64,000 nt of DNA, taken from NCBI RefSeq assembly GCF_004210215.2, contig NZ_CP067394.1, positions 1,178,001-1,242,000 of the forward strand, written 5' to 3'. This document shows, in pieces, positions 41,393 to 50,157 of the stretch; positions within the stretch are counted from its first letter, which is position 1; every line of letters begins with the position of its first letter. Made by a program: the position numbers and the translations under genes. The notes below the pieces were generated by a model. That model searched no databases. It worked only from the letters and a program-made list of their open reading frames with translations, and had not been told where the DNA came from. The DNA comes from Cryobacterium sp. SO1. Lineage in GTDB: Bacteria; Actinomycetota; Actinomycetes; Actinomycetales; Microbacteriaceae.

Positions 41393-42277
41393 CTAGCGCA
41401 GCATCCAGCTGACCGCTTCGGCGGCCGTGCGGTGGGTGAAGCGGAAACCGTCGGCCTCCAGCTTCGCCGAGCTCACCCGCTGGTCGGCGAGTAGCAGTTG
41501 CCTGGCGGCGTCCTGCAGGGCGAGGGTGAGCACCACCTCGGGCACCGGAACAAAGAACGGCCGGCGCAGCGCCGTGGCCACGGCCCGGATCACGTCGTTG
41601 GCGGTCGCCGGGGTGGGGCCGGCGAGGTTCACCGGGCCACTGAGCTCCGAGGTGAGCAGGTGCACGATCGCGGCGGCCTCATCGTGCAGGCTCACCCACG
41701 GCCACACCTGGCTGCCGCGGCCGAGCGGACCGCCGAGGCCGAGCCGCACGATCGGCATCAACGGCTTCAACGCGCCACCCTTGGCGAGCACCAGGCCGGT
41801 GCGCAGCATCACCACCCGGGTGGCCTGAGGGGCCAGGCGGGCCTCCGCCTCCCAGGTTGTGACGACCGTGGCGAGAAAGTCGGAGCCGGGCTGGGAGTCC
41901 TCGGTGAGCTCCTCACCGGGCCGGTTGCCGTAGATCCCCACGGCGGATGCGTTCAGTAGCGCCGACGGCGGCGTGGCGGAGCGGCGCATGGCGTCGGTGA
42001 GGGTGCGCGTGGCCTGCACCCGGGATTCCATGATCTGGCGTCGGTAGGACTTGGTCCAGGGCAGCCGCCCGATCGAGGCGCCGGACAGGTTGATCACCGC
42101 ATCCACACCGTCGAGTGCGGCAGGGTCAAGGGTCAACGTCGCCGGGTCCCAGCGGAACTCCGCTCGGGTTTGCGGGGGGCGTCGCACGAGCCGGAGCACG
42201 GTGTGCCCCGCGGCCTCCAGCTGACGGGTCAATTCGGAGCCGATGAGTCCGGAGGCTCCGGAGATGAGTACGCGCAT
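41393..42277 (-). CDS. TIGR01777 family NAD(P)-dependent epimerase (YfcH/SulA-like)
   Basis: A 294-residue short-chain dehydrogenase-like protein. MRVLISGASGLIGSELTRQL is the nucleotide-binding start, and LLNASAVGIYG, WPWVSLHDEAAAIVHLL and the C-terminal SSAKLEADGFRF-HRTAAEAV are signatures of the TIGR01777 family. The start at 42277 is the ATG before the glycine loop; no ribosome-binding site is seen. It lies 19 bp after osmC on the same strand, so coupling is likely. Reaction unknown. Confidence 0.9.
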   Translation of the reverse strand: MRVLISGASGLIGSELTRQLEAAGHTVLRLVRRPPQTRAEFRWDPATLTLDPAALDGVDAVINLSGASIGRLPWTKSYRRQIMESRVQATRTLTDAMRRSATPPSALLNASAVGIYGNRPGEELTEDSQPGSDFLATVVTTWEAEARLAPQATRVVMLRTGLVLAKGGALKPLMPIVRLGLGGPLGRGSQVWPWVSLHDEAAAIVHLLTSELSGPVNLAGPTPATANDVIRAVATALRRPFFVPVPEVVLTLALQDAARQLLLADQRVSSAKLEADGFRFTHRTAAEAVSWMLR

Positions 42278-42296
42278 GGGAGTTACCGACGGCCGC

Positions 42297-42722
42297 TCAG
42301 GCCAGCTCGGCTTCAATGGTGATCGGGATGCCCGTCAGCGCCTGCGAAATCGGGCAGTTCACCTTCGCGTCCTGCGCGAACGCCTCGAACTGCTCCTCGG
42401 TGACGCCGGGAACGCTGGCGCTCACGAGCAGGTGACTGCCGGTGACGCCGGTTCCCGCGACGAAGGTCACCGCGGCGGTGGCCTGAATGCTGGTCGGCGG
42501 GTGCCCGGCGGAGGTGAGGATGTTGGCCAGCGCCATCGAGAAGCAGGATGCGTGCGCGGCACCGAGCAGTTCCTCGGGGTTGGTCGTATTGGCGGTGCCC
42601 TCTGCGCGGGCCTTCCAGTTCACCGGGAACGATCCGCCGTGCGAGGAATCGAGGGTGACGGTTCCGGAACCCGTCATCAGGTCGCCGGTCCATACGGTGG
42701 TTGCTTCGCTGGTCAGGGCCAT
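42297..42722 (-). CDS. osmC: OsmC family organic hydroperoxide peroxidase
   Basis: A 141-residue OsmC protein. The two redox cysteines are visible in AAHASCFSMAL and AKVNCPIS, and the catalytic Glu lies in ELLGAAH. OsmC reduces organic hydroperoxides, using lipoylated proteins as donor in some bacteria. GGAGGT sits just before the ATG. It probably forms an operon with the TIGR01777 gene. Confidence 0.94.
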   Translation of the reverse strand: MALTSEATTVWTGDLMTGSGTVTLDSSHGGSFPVNWKARAEGTANTTNPEELLGAAHASCFSMALANILTSAGHPPTSIQATAAVTFVAGTGVTGSHLLVSASVPGVTEEQFEAFAQDAKVNCPISQALTGIPITIEAELA

Positions 42723-42805
42723 GGTGTTACCTCCTGGAAGTGGATCACCAGCCTATCCGCCGGCCCCGGATCAGGCACGGTCAATCCACGGGCAACGGGC
42801 AGGTT

Positions 42806-42936
42806 CCCAGCCCCGCCCAGCCCAGCCCCGCGCAGCGCAGCCCGGCCCCGCCGTCCCAGCCCAGCCCAGCCCGGCCCGGCCCAGCCCAGCCCGGCCCAGC
42901 CCAGCCCAGCCCGGCCCGGCCCAGCCCAGCCCCGCC
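42806..42936 (-). repeat. G-tract array, potential G-quadruplex, in the 3' region of the DUF4395 gene
   Basis: The plus strand is a degenerate run of cccag/cccgg pentamers, so the minus strand reads GGGCT and GGGCC with G-triplets separated by two bases more than twenty times. It lies between the DUF4395 stop (42959) and the osmC start (42722), on the transcribed strand of both. Confidence 0.85.
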
Positions 42937-42958
42937 TCGTACCAGGCCCTCCCTCCGG

Positions 42959-43447
42959 TCAGGGCGCCGCCGGGCTCCGACCGAGAATCCCGCTTCGCAC
43001 CAGTAGGAGGTGGAGCTGGCAGCCCAGGCAGTAGTCGAAGACCGCGTTCAGGAACGCCGCCACGAACGCGGCCGCTGCGGCGATGGGCACCGCCGCCGAC
43101 ACCCCGGCGAGGCCGAGTACCACTCCGATCAGGGCGACCAGTAGGCCGACCCCCTGGGCGAAGGTGGGCGGCGCCGGGTCTTCGAGTGCCGCAGCCGGGC
43201 CGAGCCGCGGGCGCACCAAGGTCTTGAAGAGCAGCCCGTACGGATGCCGCGCGACACCGGCCACGGTGCCCCAGGCGAACACCGCGGTCTGCGCGGCGAG
43301 CAGGGTCAGCGCGGCGACGGATGCGCCGACCAGCGCGAGGAAGATCGCCAGCAGCAGCAGCACGGCGGTGACGGCGGCCCCGAACCGGGGTCCGCGCGGG
43401 TCGACCCCTGGCCGTTTCGTGGCGGAAGCGGGAGTGGGCTGGGTCAT
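42959..43447 (-). CDS. DUF4395 membrane protein
   Basis: A 162-residue protein with three or four hydrophobic helices (about 22-65 and 98-140). ARHPYGLLFKTLVRPRLGP after the first pair and FDYCLGCQLHLLL near the end match DUF4395, which often pairs with thioredoxin-like proteins. The CLGC pair may be redox-active in the membrane. It starts in ATGA shared with the thioredoxin-like gene. Role inferred: relaying electrons or thiols with that partner. Confidence 0.85.
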   Translation of the reverse strand: MTQPTPASATKRPGVDPRGPRFGAAVTAVLLLLAIFLALVGASVAALTLLAAQTAVFAWGTVAGVARHPYGLLFKTLVRPRLGPAAALEDPAPPTFAQGVGLLVALIGVVLGLAGVSAAVPIAAAAAFVAAFLNAVFDYCLGCQLHLLLVRSGILGRSPAAP

Positions 43448-43899
43448 CGGAACTCCTGAACGTCACGGGCGAGGTCGTCGAGGTGGGCATGCAGGGCGGC
43501 CCGGTTCGGCACACCGCCCACCCGGGCGCGCACCTGGCCGGCCCCGTCCAGCACAAGCGTGGTCGGCGTCTGCAGCACGTTGAACCGCCGGGCGAGGTCC
43601 GCCCGGCAGGTGATGTCCACGTCCACGTGCCGCACGCCGGAACGCCCATCCGCCACCTGGCGCAGCAGGGTGCTGGTGCCGGGGCAGCGGGAGCAGAACT
43701 CGGTGGAGAATTGCAGCAGGGTCGCCTCCGCACCGAAGACCGGCGCGGAATCAGACGAGGGCAGCCCGAGCTCGGCTGCCGTGACCAGATCAGCGCTCGC
43801 GCTTGACACCCGGCCCTGCCGGCGACGCCAGAGAAACCCCAGCGCGCAGGTCAGCGCGACCAACAGCACCAGAACAAGCAGGGCGGCGGCTGGGTTCAT
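43444..43899 (-). CDS. Membrane-anchored thioredoxin family protein
   Basis: A 151-residue protein with an N-terminal helix (5-24) and a thioredoxin fold carrying CSRC in EFCSRCPGTSTLLRQV. RFNVLQTPTTLVLDGAGQVRARVGG supplies the cis-proline loop. CxxC is CSRC rather than CGPC, which suggests a dedicated partner. The domain probably faces the outside of the membrane, but topology is not certain. The start lies seven bases after a TAGCCT -10 box. Co-translated with DUF4395. Confidence 0.88.
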   Translation of the reverse strand: MNPAAALLVLVLLVALTCALGFLWRRRQGRVSSASADLVTAAELGLPSSDSAPVFGAEATLLQFSTEFCSRCPGTSTLLRQVADGRSGVRHVDVDITCRADLARRFNVLQTPTTLVLDGAGQVRARVGGVPNRAALHAHLDDLARDVQEFR

Positions 43900-43906
43900 G
43901 CAGGAG

Positions 43907-43912
43907 AGGCTA
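43907..43912 (-). promoter_or_regulatory. -10 box TAGCCT of the thioredoxin-DUF4395 operon
   Basis: Seven nt before the ATG at 43899; leaderless pattern. Confidence 0.6.
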
Positions 43913-43999
43913 CGCCGCGGCGGGCCCCGAACGGCCCGTATGACGGCGGATGACGCGCGCGAGAGCACACGCGAAGGCGCGGGAGGGCGCGCTAGACGA

Positions 44000-44005
44000 T
44001 AACCT
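44000..44005 (+). promoter_or_regulatory. -10 box TAACCT of dapA
   Basis: Seven nt before the GTG start at 44013, with no ribosome-binding site, so dapA mRNA probably begins on its own start codon. Confidence 0.6.
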
Positions 44006-44012
44006 GTAAAAC

Positions 44013-44990
44013 GTGTCTACTCCTTTCAACCCTTTCGGGCAGGTCCTCGTCGCCCTGGTGACACCATTCACCGCTGACGGTGAGGTGGCCTGGGCAGACG
44101 TCGAGAAGCACATCGACGACGTCATCACCGCAGGGGCCGACGGCATCGTGGTCACCGGCACCACCGGTGAAACCTCCACCCTCACCGACCCCGAGAAGAT
44201 CCGGCTCGTCGAGGTCGGCAAGGATGTCGCGGCCGGCCGCGCCAAGATCATCACCGGTGGCGGCTCCAACGAGACCGCGCACGCCATGCAGCTCGCCAAG
44301 CAGAGTGAAAAGGCCGGCGCCGACGGCAACATGATCGTCACCCCGTACTACAACAAGCCCACCCAGGCTGGCGTGCTCACGCACTTCCGTATGATCGCGG
44401 ATGCCACCGACCTGCCGGTGATCCTCTACGACATCCCCGGCCGCACGGGCATCCCGATCACCTACGAGACCATCCTGCGCGCCGCGAAGCACCCGAACAT
44501 CCTCGCCGTCAAGGACGCCAAGGGCGACCTGGCTCAGGTCAGCCGGGTGCTCAACCAGACCGACCTGCTCTACTTCTCCGGCGACGACCCCAACGTGCTG
44601 CCGCACCTCTCGATCGGCGCCACCGGCCTGATCGGCGTCACCGCGAACATCGCGGCCACCCCGTACCGCCAGATGGTGGATGCCGTCAACGCGGGCGACC
44701 TCAAGGCGGCGACGCTGGCTCATCAGCAGCTCGAACCGCTCGTGCGCGCCGTGATGACCCACGTGCCCGGCACCGTTGCGGCCAAGTACATCCTGCACGG
44801 GCTGGGCCGCATCGGCAGCCCCCGCGTGCGCCTGCCCCTCGTCGGCCCGGAGGAATCCGAGGCCGCCATGATCGAAGACGAGATCGACCTGGTCCGCAAC
44901 ATCCCCGGCGTCGACTTCACCAACTTCCGCCCCGACCGCAACGCCGCCGCAGGTGGCGCGCTGCCCAAGATCGCCGGAACCACACGCTAG
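44013..44990 (+). CDS. dapA: 4-hydroxy-tetrahydrodipicolinate synthase
   Basis: A 325-residue aldolase-like synthase condensing pyruvate with aspartate semialdehyde. TGTTGETSTLTDPEK is the pyruvate-carboxylate loop, VILYDIPGRTG holds the catalytic Tyr, and ILAVKDAKGDL the Schiff-base Lys. The GTG start directly follows a -10 box. RNase J follows by 87 bp, a pairing common in Actinobacteria. The end of the gene is tandemly duplicated (44979-45006). It is separated from dapB by about 5 kb of accessory genes. Confidence 0.97.
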   Translation: MSTPFNPFGQVLVALVTPFTADGEVAWADVEKHIDDVITAGADGIVVTGTTGETSTLTDPEKIRLVEVGKDVAAGRAKIITGGGSNETAHAMQLAKQSEKAGADGNMIVTPYYNKPTQAGVLTHFRMIADATDLPVILYDIPGRTGIPITYETILRAAKHPNILAVKDAKGDLAQVSRVLNQTDLLYFSGDDPNVLPHLSIGATGLIGVTANIAATPYRQMVDAVNAGDLKAATLAHQQLEPLVRAVMTHVPGTVAAKYILHGLGRIGSPRVRLPLVGPEESEAAMIEDEIDLVRNIPGVDFTNFRPDRNAAAGGALPKIAGTTR

Positions 44991-45006
44991 AGACCACACG
45001 CTAGAA
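44979..45006 (+). repeat. 14-bp duplication of the dapA 3' end including the stop codon
   Basis: ACCACACGCTAGAG at 44979 is followed by ACCACACGCTAGAA at 44993 and a trailing gctaga. The first TAG is the dapA stop. Confidence 0.88.
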
Positions 45007-45077
45007 GCTAGACCGCACCACCACAGACTCCAGCAGCACCAACTTCACGTACCACCAACTCCACAATAGGAGGGCTT

Positions 45078-46754
45078 ATGCCCAACGACGTATACGCACC
45101 GCCCGCGCTTCCCAAGGGAACCCTTCGCGTCACGCCCATCGGCGGACTCGGCGAAATCGGCCGGAACATGACCACCTTCGAGATCAACGGCAAAATCCTG
45201 ATCGTCGACTGCGGGGTGCTGTTCCCCGAAGAGCACCAGCCCGGTGTCGACCTGATCCTGCCGGACTTCACCCCGATCAAGGACCGCCTCAAGGACATCG
45301 TCGGTATCGTGCTCACGCACGGCCATGAAGACCACATCGGCGCAGTGCCCTACCTGCTCAAGCTCCGCCAGGACATCCCGCTGATCGGCTCCGGCCTGAC
45401 GCTGGCGTTCATCGAAGCCAAGCTCAAAGAACACCGCATCACCCCGTACACCCTGCAGGTGAAAGAGGGCCAGAAGGAACGCCTCGGCCCGTTCAACCTC
45501 GAGTTCGTCGCCGTGAACCACTCGATCCCCGACGCCCTCGCTGTCGCGATTAAGACCGAGGGTGGCAGCGTGCTGCACACCGGTGACTTCAAGATGGACC
45601 AGCTGCCGCTGGACAACCGCATCACGGACCTGCGGGACTTCGCCCGCCTCGGCGAGGAGGGCATCGACCTGTTCCTGGTCGACTCCACCAACGCCGACGT
45701 CCCCGGCTTCACGCCGAGCGAGCGCGCCATCGGACCGGTGCTTGAAGACGTCATCGCCCGTGCCCCGCGCCGGGTGGTCATCGCCAGTTTCTCCAGCCAC
45801 GTGCACCGCGTGCAGCAGGTGCTCGACGCCGCCCACGCCAACGGGCGCCGCGTGGCGCTGCTGGGCCGCTCGATGGTGCGCAACATGACCATCGCCGCCG
45901 ACCTCGGCTACCTCAAGGTGCCGGATGGTGTGCTGATCGACTTCAAGAAGGCCGGGAACATCCCGGACAACAAGATCGTCTACATGTCCACGGGGTCGCA
46001 GGGCGAGCCGATGGCCGTCCTCAGCCGCATCGTGAACAGCGAACACCAGATCGAGGTCGGCCCCGGCGACACCGTGATCCTGGCCTCCAGCCTGATCCCC
46101 GGCAACGAGAACGCGGTCTACCGCATCATCGACGGCCTCACCAAGCTCGGCGCCAACGTCGTGCACAAGGGCAACGCCAAGGTGCACGTCTCCGGACACG
46201 CCGCCGCCGGAGAGCTGCTCTACGTGTACAACGTGCTCCGGCCCAAGAACGTGCTGCCCGTGCACGGCGAATACCGCCACCTGGTGGCCAACGCCAAGCT
46301 CGCCGTGCAGAGCGGGGTTCCCGTCGAACGCGCCATCCTCGCCGAGGACGGCACCGTGCTCGACCTGCGCAACGGCGACGTGAAGAAGGTCGGCCAGCTC
46401 GACCTCGGTTACGTGTACGTGGATGGTTCCACGGTCGGCGAGATCACCGAAGCCGACCTCACCGACCGGCGCACGCTGGCCGAAGAGGGCTTCATCTCCA
46501 TCATCGTCGTGGTCGACAAGTCCACTGGCAAGATCATCACCGGGCCGGAGATCCACGCCAAGGGGTTCGCCGAGGACGACTCGGTCTTCGACTCCGTGCG
46601 GCCCAAGATCGAGGCCGCCCTGGCCGAGGCCGCCCAGAGCGGAAGCCACGACACCTACGCGCTCACGCAGGTCGTGCGCCGTACCGTCGGCCGCTGGGTG
46701 CAGGCGTCGTTCCGCCGCCGCCCGATGATCGTTCCGATGATCATCGAGGCGTAG
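45078..46754 (+). CDS. rnj: Ribonuclease J
   Basis: A 558-residue metallo-beta-lactamase ribonuclease with endo- and 5' exo-activity in mRNA decay and rRNA processing. The metal motif LTHGHEDHIG is at about residue 76; VLHTGDFKMD, ASFSSHVHRVQQ and SGHAAAGELLYVYN follow, and the C-terminal domain ends normally. AGGAGG precedes the ATG. Followed by a Rho-independent terminator. Confidence 0.97.
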   Translation: MPNDVYAPPALPKGTLRVTPIGGLGEIGRNMTTFEINGKILIVDCGVLFPEEHQPGVDLILPDFTPIKDRLKDIVGIVLTHGHEDHIGAVPYLLKLRQDIPLIGSGLTLAFIEAKLKEHRITPYTLQVKEGQKERLGPFNLEFVAVNHSIPDALAVAIKTEGGSVLHTGDFKMDQLPLDNRITDLRDFARLGEEGIDLFLVDSTNADVPGFTPSERAIGPVLEDVIARAPRRVVIASFSSHVHRVQQVLDAAHANGRRVALLGRSMVRNMTIAADLGYLKVPDGVLIDFKKAGNIPDNKIVYMSTGSQGEPMAVLSRIVNSEHQIEVGPGDTVILASSLIPGNENAVYRIIDGLTKLGANVVHKGNAKVHVSGHAAAGELLYVYNVLRPKNVLPVHGEYRHLVANAKLAVQSGVPVERAILAEDGTVLDLRNGDVKKVGQLDLGYVYVDGSTVGEITEADLTDRRTLAEEGFISIIVVVDKSTGKIITGPEIHAKGFAEDDSVFDSVRPKIEAALAEAAQSGSHDTYALTQVVRRTVGRWVQASFRRRPMIVPMIIEA

Positions 46755-46778
46755 GCACCCGCTCTACCCGCAGCATCC

Positions 46779-46824
46779 GACAACCCCTGGCCGCCCCTCG
46801 GCGCCGGGGGTTGTCGTCTTTTTT
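46779..46824 (+). terminator. Terminator after RNase J
   Basis: GACAACCCC and GGGGTTGTC arms enclose a structured loop, followed by TTTTTT at 46819-46824: the clearest Rho-independent terminator in the window. Confidence 0.92.
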
Positions 46825-46937
46825 CCAGCCCGACCAGGACGTCATCCTTCAGGAGGACTTTGCCCGAAAGTCGCCCTGACGGCTCGGGGCTGGCCGTAGG
46901 CTCGAGCCAGCCGACACCGTGGGGGTGCGGTGCGAGT

Positions 46938-48020
46938 ATGGGGGAATCAGTGAATGTGATGCGCAAATGGGTCTTTCCGATCCTCCGGCTGCTGGTGATT
47001 GCGGCGATCGCCGTGGCCCTGGTGAAACTGGCCTTCTTCGCCGACACCGCAGAGGCACAGGACCCGGCCCAGCCGACCGGCCAGATCGTCGAACCGCAGG
47101 TGCCCGTGGCCCTGGGCACGATCACCAACGACGTCACGCTGCCCGGTACCGTGTCGGCGGATGCCGCAGTGCCCGTCAAGGCCGTGGCCGCCGGAACCGT
47201 CGATGAGATCTTCTTCACCGCCGGCCAGACCGTCGTGGCGGGCGACAAGATCTACGACATCAAGGTAGAGACCGTTGTCGACCCCGTCGAGACAACCGAC
47301 CCGGCCACCGGGATGGTCTCGATCAGCCAGCCGAAGCCGGCGATCACGTTTGAGAAGGTCTTCGCCCCGGCGGACGGCGTACTCAGCGCGCTCACCGTCA
47401 TCCACGGCCAGGCTGTCACCATCGGCGACACCACCGGCCAGGTCGCCCCGCCCAGCCACTCCGTGAGCGGATCGCTCAGCCCCGAACAGCAGTACCGGCT
47501 GGTCACCCAGCCCACCGAGGCCTCTATCGCCATCACCAACGGCCCGGCCCCGTTCACCTGCACGGGCCTGCGCATCACCACCCCGCTGGCCGGGGCGGAT
47601 GCCGGCGGCGCCGGCAGCGACCCGACGTCGGGCATCGACACCGGCGGCACCGGCGGCGCCTCCGGCACCACCGTCAGCTGCGCCATCCCCGCCGGGGTCA
47701 CGGTGTTCCCGGGCCTTGCCGCCCAGATCACCCTCGCCGGCGGCAAGGTGGAGAACGTGCTCGTCGTGCCCACCACGGCCGTGAAGGGCTCCGCCGAGAC
47801 CGGCGTCGTCTGGTTCGTTCTGCCCGACGGCAGCACCGAAGAACGCCCGGTCACGCTCGGAATGAATGACGGCACCTCCGTGCAGGTGATCGAGGGCCTG
47901 GCCGAGGGCGACCTGATCAACCAGTTCGTGCCCGGTGCCGTCGCGGTACCGGCCGACGGCTGCATCACCGCGCCCGACGGCAGCGAGGTCTGCTCCGAAC
48001 CCGGGATGACGCTCCGGTGA
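46938..48020 (+). CDS. Periplasmic-adaptor-like (HlyD/MacA) subunit of an ABC exporter
   Basis: A 360-residue protein with one N-terminal hydrophobic helix (about 10-30) and then an extracellular region. VPVKAVAAGTVDEIFFTAGQTVVAGDKI and FAPADGVLSALTVIHGQAVTIGD are the two lipoyl-like halves of HlyD/MacA adaptors; VVPTTAVKGSAETGVVWFVLPDG and VQVIEGLAEGD are the barrel parts. No long coiled-coil hairpin is seen, as expected in a bacterium with one main membrane. Starts at ATG 46938, GTG 46950 and ATG 46959 compete. A TAGGCT box at 46897 could drive it. It shares four bases with the ATPase gene. Confidence 0.85.
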   Translation: MGESVNVMRKWVFPILRLLVIAAIAVALVKLAFFADTAEAQDPAQPTGQIVEPQVPVALGTITNDVTLPGTVSADAAVPVKAVAAGTVDEIFFTAGQTVVAGDKIYDIKVETVVDPVETTDPATGMVSISQPKPAITFEKVFAPADGVLSALTVIHGQAVTIGDTTGQVAPPSHSVSGSLSPEQQYRLVTQPTEASIAITNGPAPFTCTGLRITTPLAGADAGGAGSDPTSGIDTGGTGGASGTTVSCAIPAGVTVFPGLAAQITLAGGKVENVLVVPTTAVKGSAETGVVWFVLPDGSTEERPVTLGMNDGTSVQVIEGLAEGDLINQFVPGAVAVPADGCITAPDGSEVCSEPGMTLR

Positions 48021-48790
48021 CGCTCCTGCACCTGGCCGGTGTCACCCGCACCGTCCAGCTCATTGACGCTCCGCCGCTGACGATCCTCTCCGGCGTCGAC
48101 CTCGACGTGGCGGTGGGGGACCGGGTATCCATCGTGGGCCGCAGCGGTTCGGGCAAGTCCACCCTGCTCAACCTGCTGGGCCTGCTCGACAACCCCACCA
48201 CGGGTGACCTCGAGTTCGACGGTCGGCCGGTGAAATCGTTCTCCTCGGCCGAGCGTGACCGGGTGCGCGGACGCGATGTGGGCTTCATCTTCCAGCAGTT
48301 CAACCTGCTGCAGGGCCGCACGGCGCTCGAGAATGTGATGACCCCGCTGCTCTACGCCCAGGGTAAACAGTTCTGGAAGCGCGCGCGCATCGCCACCGAG
48401 ATGCTCGACCGTGTCGGCCTCGGCCACCGGTTGGGCGCGATGCCCGACAAGCTCTCCGGCGGTGAACAGCAGCGCGTGGCCATCGCCAGGTCGCTGGTGC
48501 GCGGCCCGCGGCTGATCCTGGCCGACGAACCCACCGGGGCCCTCGACCTCGAAACCGGCGCCGACGTGATGGCGCTGCTCGACGAGGTCGCCACCGCCTC
48601 CGGCGCCGCCCTCATCACCATCACCCACGACCCGGCCATCGCGGCGCTGGCCACCCGGCACCTGCGCCTGGACCACGGCGTGCTCACCGTCGTCGGCGCT
48701 CCCGACGACCCGGCCCTGCCCGACGGCGCCGTGCACGACGGCCTGCCCGACGACCTGCGCGACGACGACCTGGCGGCGGTGCCCGCATGA
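48017..48790 (+). CDS. ABC transporter ATP-binding protein, LolD/MacB type
   Basis: A 257-residue ATPase. Walker A is GRSGSGKST, the Q-loop is FQQFNLL, the signature is LSGGEQQRVAIARSL, Walker B is LILADEPTGALD, and the switch His is in ITHD. It energises the adaptor/permease pair next door. GTG start overlapping the adaptor stop; the last four bases are shared with the permease. Confidence 0.96.
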   Translation: MTLLHLAGVTRTVQLIDAPPLTILSGVDLDVAVGDRVSIVGRSGSGKSTLLNLLGLLDNPTTGDLEFDGRPVKSFSSAERDRVRGRDVGFIFQQFNLLQGRTALENVMTPLLYAQGKQFWKRARIATEMLDRVGLGHRLGAMPDKLSGGEQQRVAIARSLVRGPRLILADEPTGALDLETGADVMALLDEVATASGAALITITHDPAIAALATRHLRLDHGVLTVVGAPDDPALPDGAVHDGLPDDLRDDDLAAVPA

Positions 48791-50013
48791 ACCGCCTGCT
48801 CAGCAACGTCGTCGGCTCCTTCGTCGAGGCCTGGCAGGAACTGCGCATCCACAAGACCCGGGTGATGCTCTCGCTGATCGGCGTGGCCGTCGCGGTCTGC
48901 GCGATCACCACCGTCGTGGGACTCGGCGCCGTGGCGGAGCAGGCCCTGCTGGAGCAGAACGAACGACAGGGCGGCCGAGCGGCGACCCTTTCCGTGTACG
49001 TGTCGAAGAACGACGGCACGCCGGTGGAGACCGAGCTCATGCAGGAGCTCTGGACCACCACGCTCGACCGGTACGGCATCGACTACGCTAGCCGGATCAT
49101 GAACTCCAGCCAGACCGTGCAGTTCGCGGATGGCGCGGTGCCGGTGAGTGTCATGGCCGTCGACCAGGCCTACGGCACGATGCACCGCGTGAAGCTCACC
49201 GAGGGCATCTGGTTCAGCGCCGACGACGCCGAACGTCTCGCCCCCAACGTACTGGTGAACCAGGTCTACTACGACAGGCTCGGCCAGCCTGACCTGGCGA
49301 CGCATCCCACCACCACCCTGCTCGGCGACAAGAGGACGACCGCCGTCATCACCGGGGTCTACCCGGTGAGCGTCTACGAGACCGAGCCCGCGATGTACAT
49401 GCTGGCCGACACCCTCACGGCTCTGAGCTCGCCGGAACAGCAGGCGGCGAACGGTGTGGTGCCCAACTACGAGATGTGGGTGCCGACCGCGGTCAGCGAG
49501 GACCTGACGACCGCCATTCAGCGGGACTTCACCGCGGCGATCGGATCGGGAACCGACGTGTCGGTGAACCGGCAGGACTACGCCGCGTACAACGAGGACC
49601 CGTTCGGATCGATCAAGCTGCTCGTCGGGGGAGTGGCCGTCCTGGTGCTGCTGCTCGGCGCCCTCGGCCTGGTCAACATCGCCCTGGTGACCCTCAAACA
49701 ACGCATCCGCGAGATCGGGGTGCGACGCAGCTTCGGCGCCACGGCGGGGAGGGTGTTCTTCTCGGTGATGATGGAGAGCATCGTCGCCACCCTGGTGGCC
49801 GGTGTGGTCGGCGTGATCGGCGCCGTGCTCATCGTGACCAACCCCCTGCTGCAGGGTTTCATCAGCCAGGGCACTGTCGCCGATTTCCCGCCGTTCCCGG
49901 TGGACGCGGCCATTCTCGGCCTCGTCTGCGCCACCGTCGTCGGCGCCCTCGCCGGTCTGCTGCCCGCCCTGGTGGCGGTGCGGGTCAAGGTCATCGACGC
50001 CATCCGATATTGA
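48787..50013 (+). CDS. ABC transporter permease, MacB/FtsX type
   Basis: A 408-residue permease. One N-terminal helix (about 28-50) is followed by an extracellular MacB-like domain of about 220 residues, then three helices (about 280-305, 325-350 and 370-395). LKQRIREIGVRRSFGATAGRVFFSVMMESIVATLVAGVVG is the FtsX-core signature. The set exports a peptide, lipid or antibiotic, which I cannot name. The transcript is ended by the long hairpin at 50017. Confidence 0.93.
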   Translation: MNRLLSNVVGSFVEAWQELRIHKTRVMLSLIGVAVAVCAITTVVGLGAVAEQALLEQNERQGGRAATLSVYVSKNDGTPVETELMQELWTTTLDRYGIDYASRIMNSSQTVQFADGAVPVSVMAVDQAYGTMHRVKLTEGIWFSADDAERLAPNVLVNQVYYDRLGQPDLATHPTTTLLGDKRTTAVITGVYPVSVYETEPAMYMLADTLTALSSPEQQAANGVVPNYEMWVPTAVSEDLTTAIQRDFTAAIGSGTDVSVNRQDYAAYNEDPFGSIKLLVGGVAVLVLLLGALGLVNIALVTLKQRIREIGVRRSFGATAGRVFFSVMMESIVATLVAGVVGVIGAVLIVTNPLLQGFISQGTVADFPPFPVDAAILGLVCATVVGALAGLLPALVAVRVKVIDAIRY

Positions 50014-50016
50014 TCA

Positions 50017-50081
50017 CTCGCGAAAGCGGCCGTGTGGTCGCCACGGCACTGCCGGAGCAGCCACACGGCCGCTTTCGTGAG
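50017..50081 (+). terminator. Long hairpin after the ABC exporter
   Basis: 21-bp arms with one mismatch (CGAAAGCGGCCGTGTGG core) enclose a 23-nt loop, four bases after the stop. Confidence 0.8.
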
Positions 50082-50144
50082 CTCGGGGACGGGTCTCGCC
50101 CGGGCAATTGGGCGTGGGATCGCGCCGATGTCGGGTGTCGGCGG

Positions 50145-50150
50145 TACCGT
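50145..50150 (+). promoter_or_regulatory. -10 box TACCGT of ftsK
   Basis: Seven nt before the ATG at 50158; no Shine-Dalgarno sequence. Confidence 0.55.
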
Positions 50151-50157
50151 GGAACAC

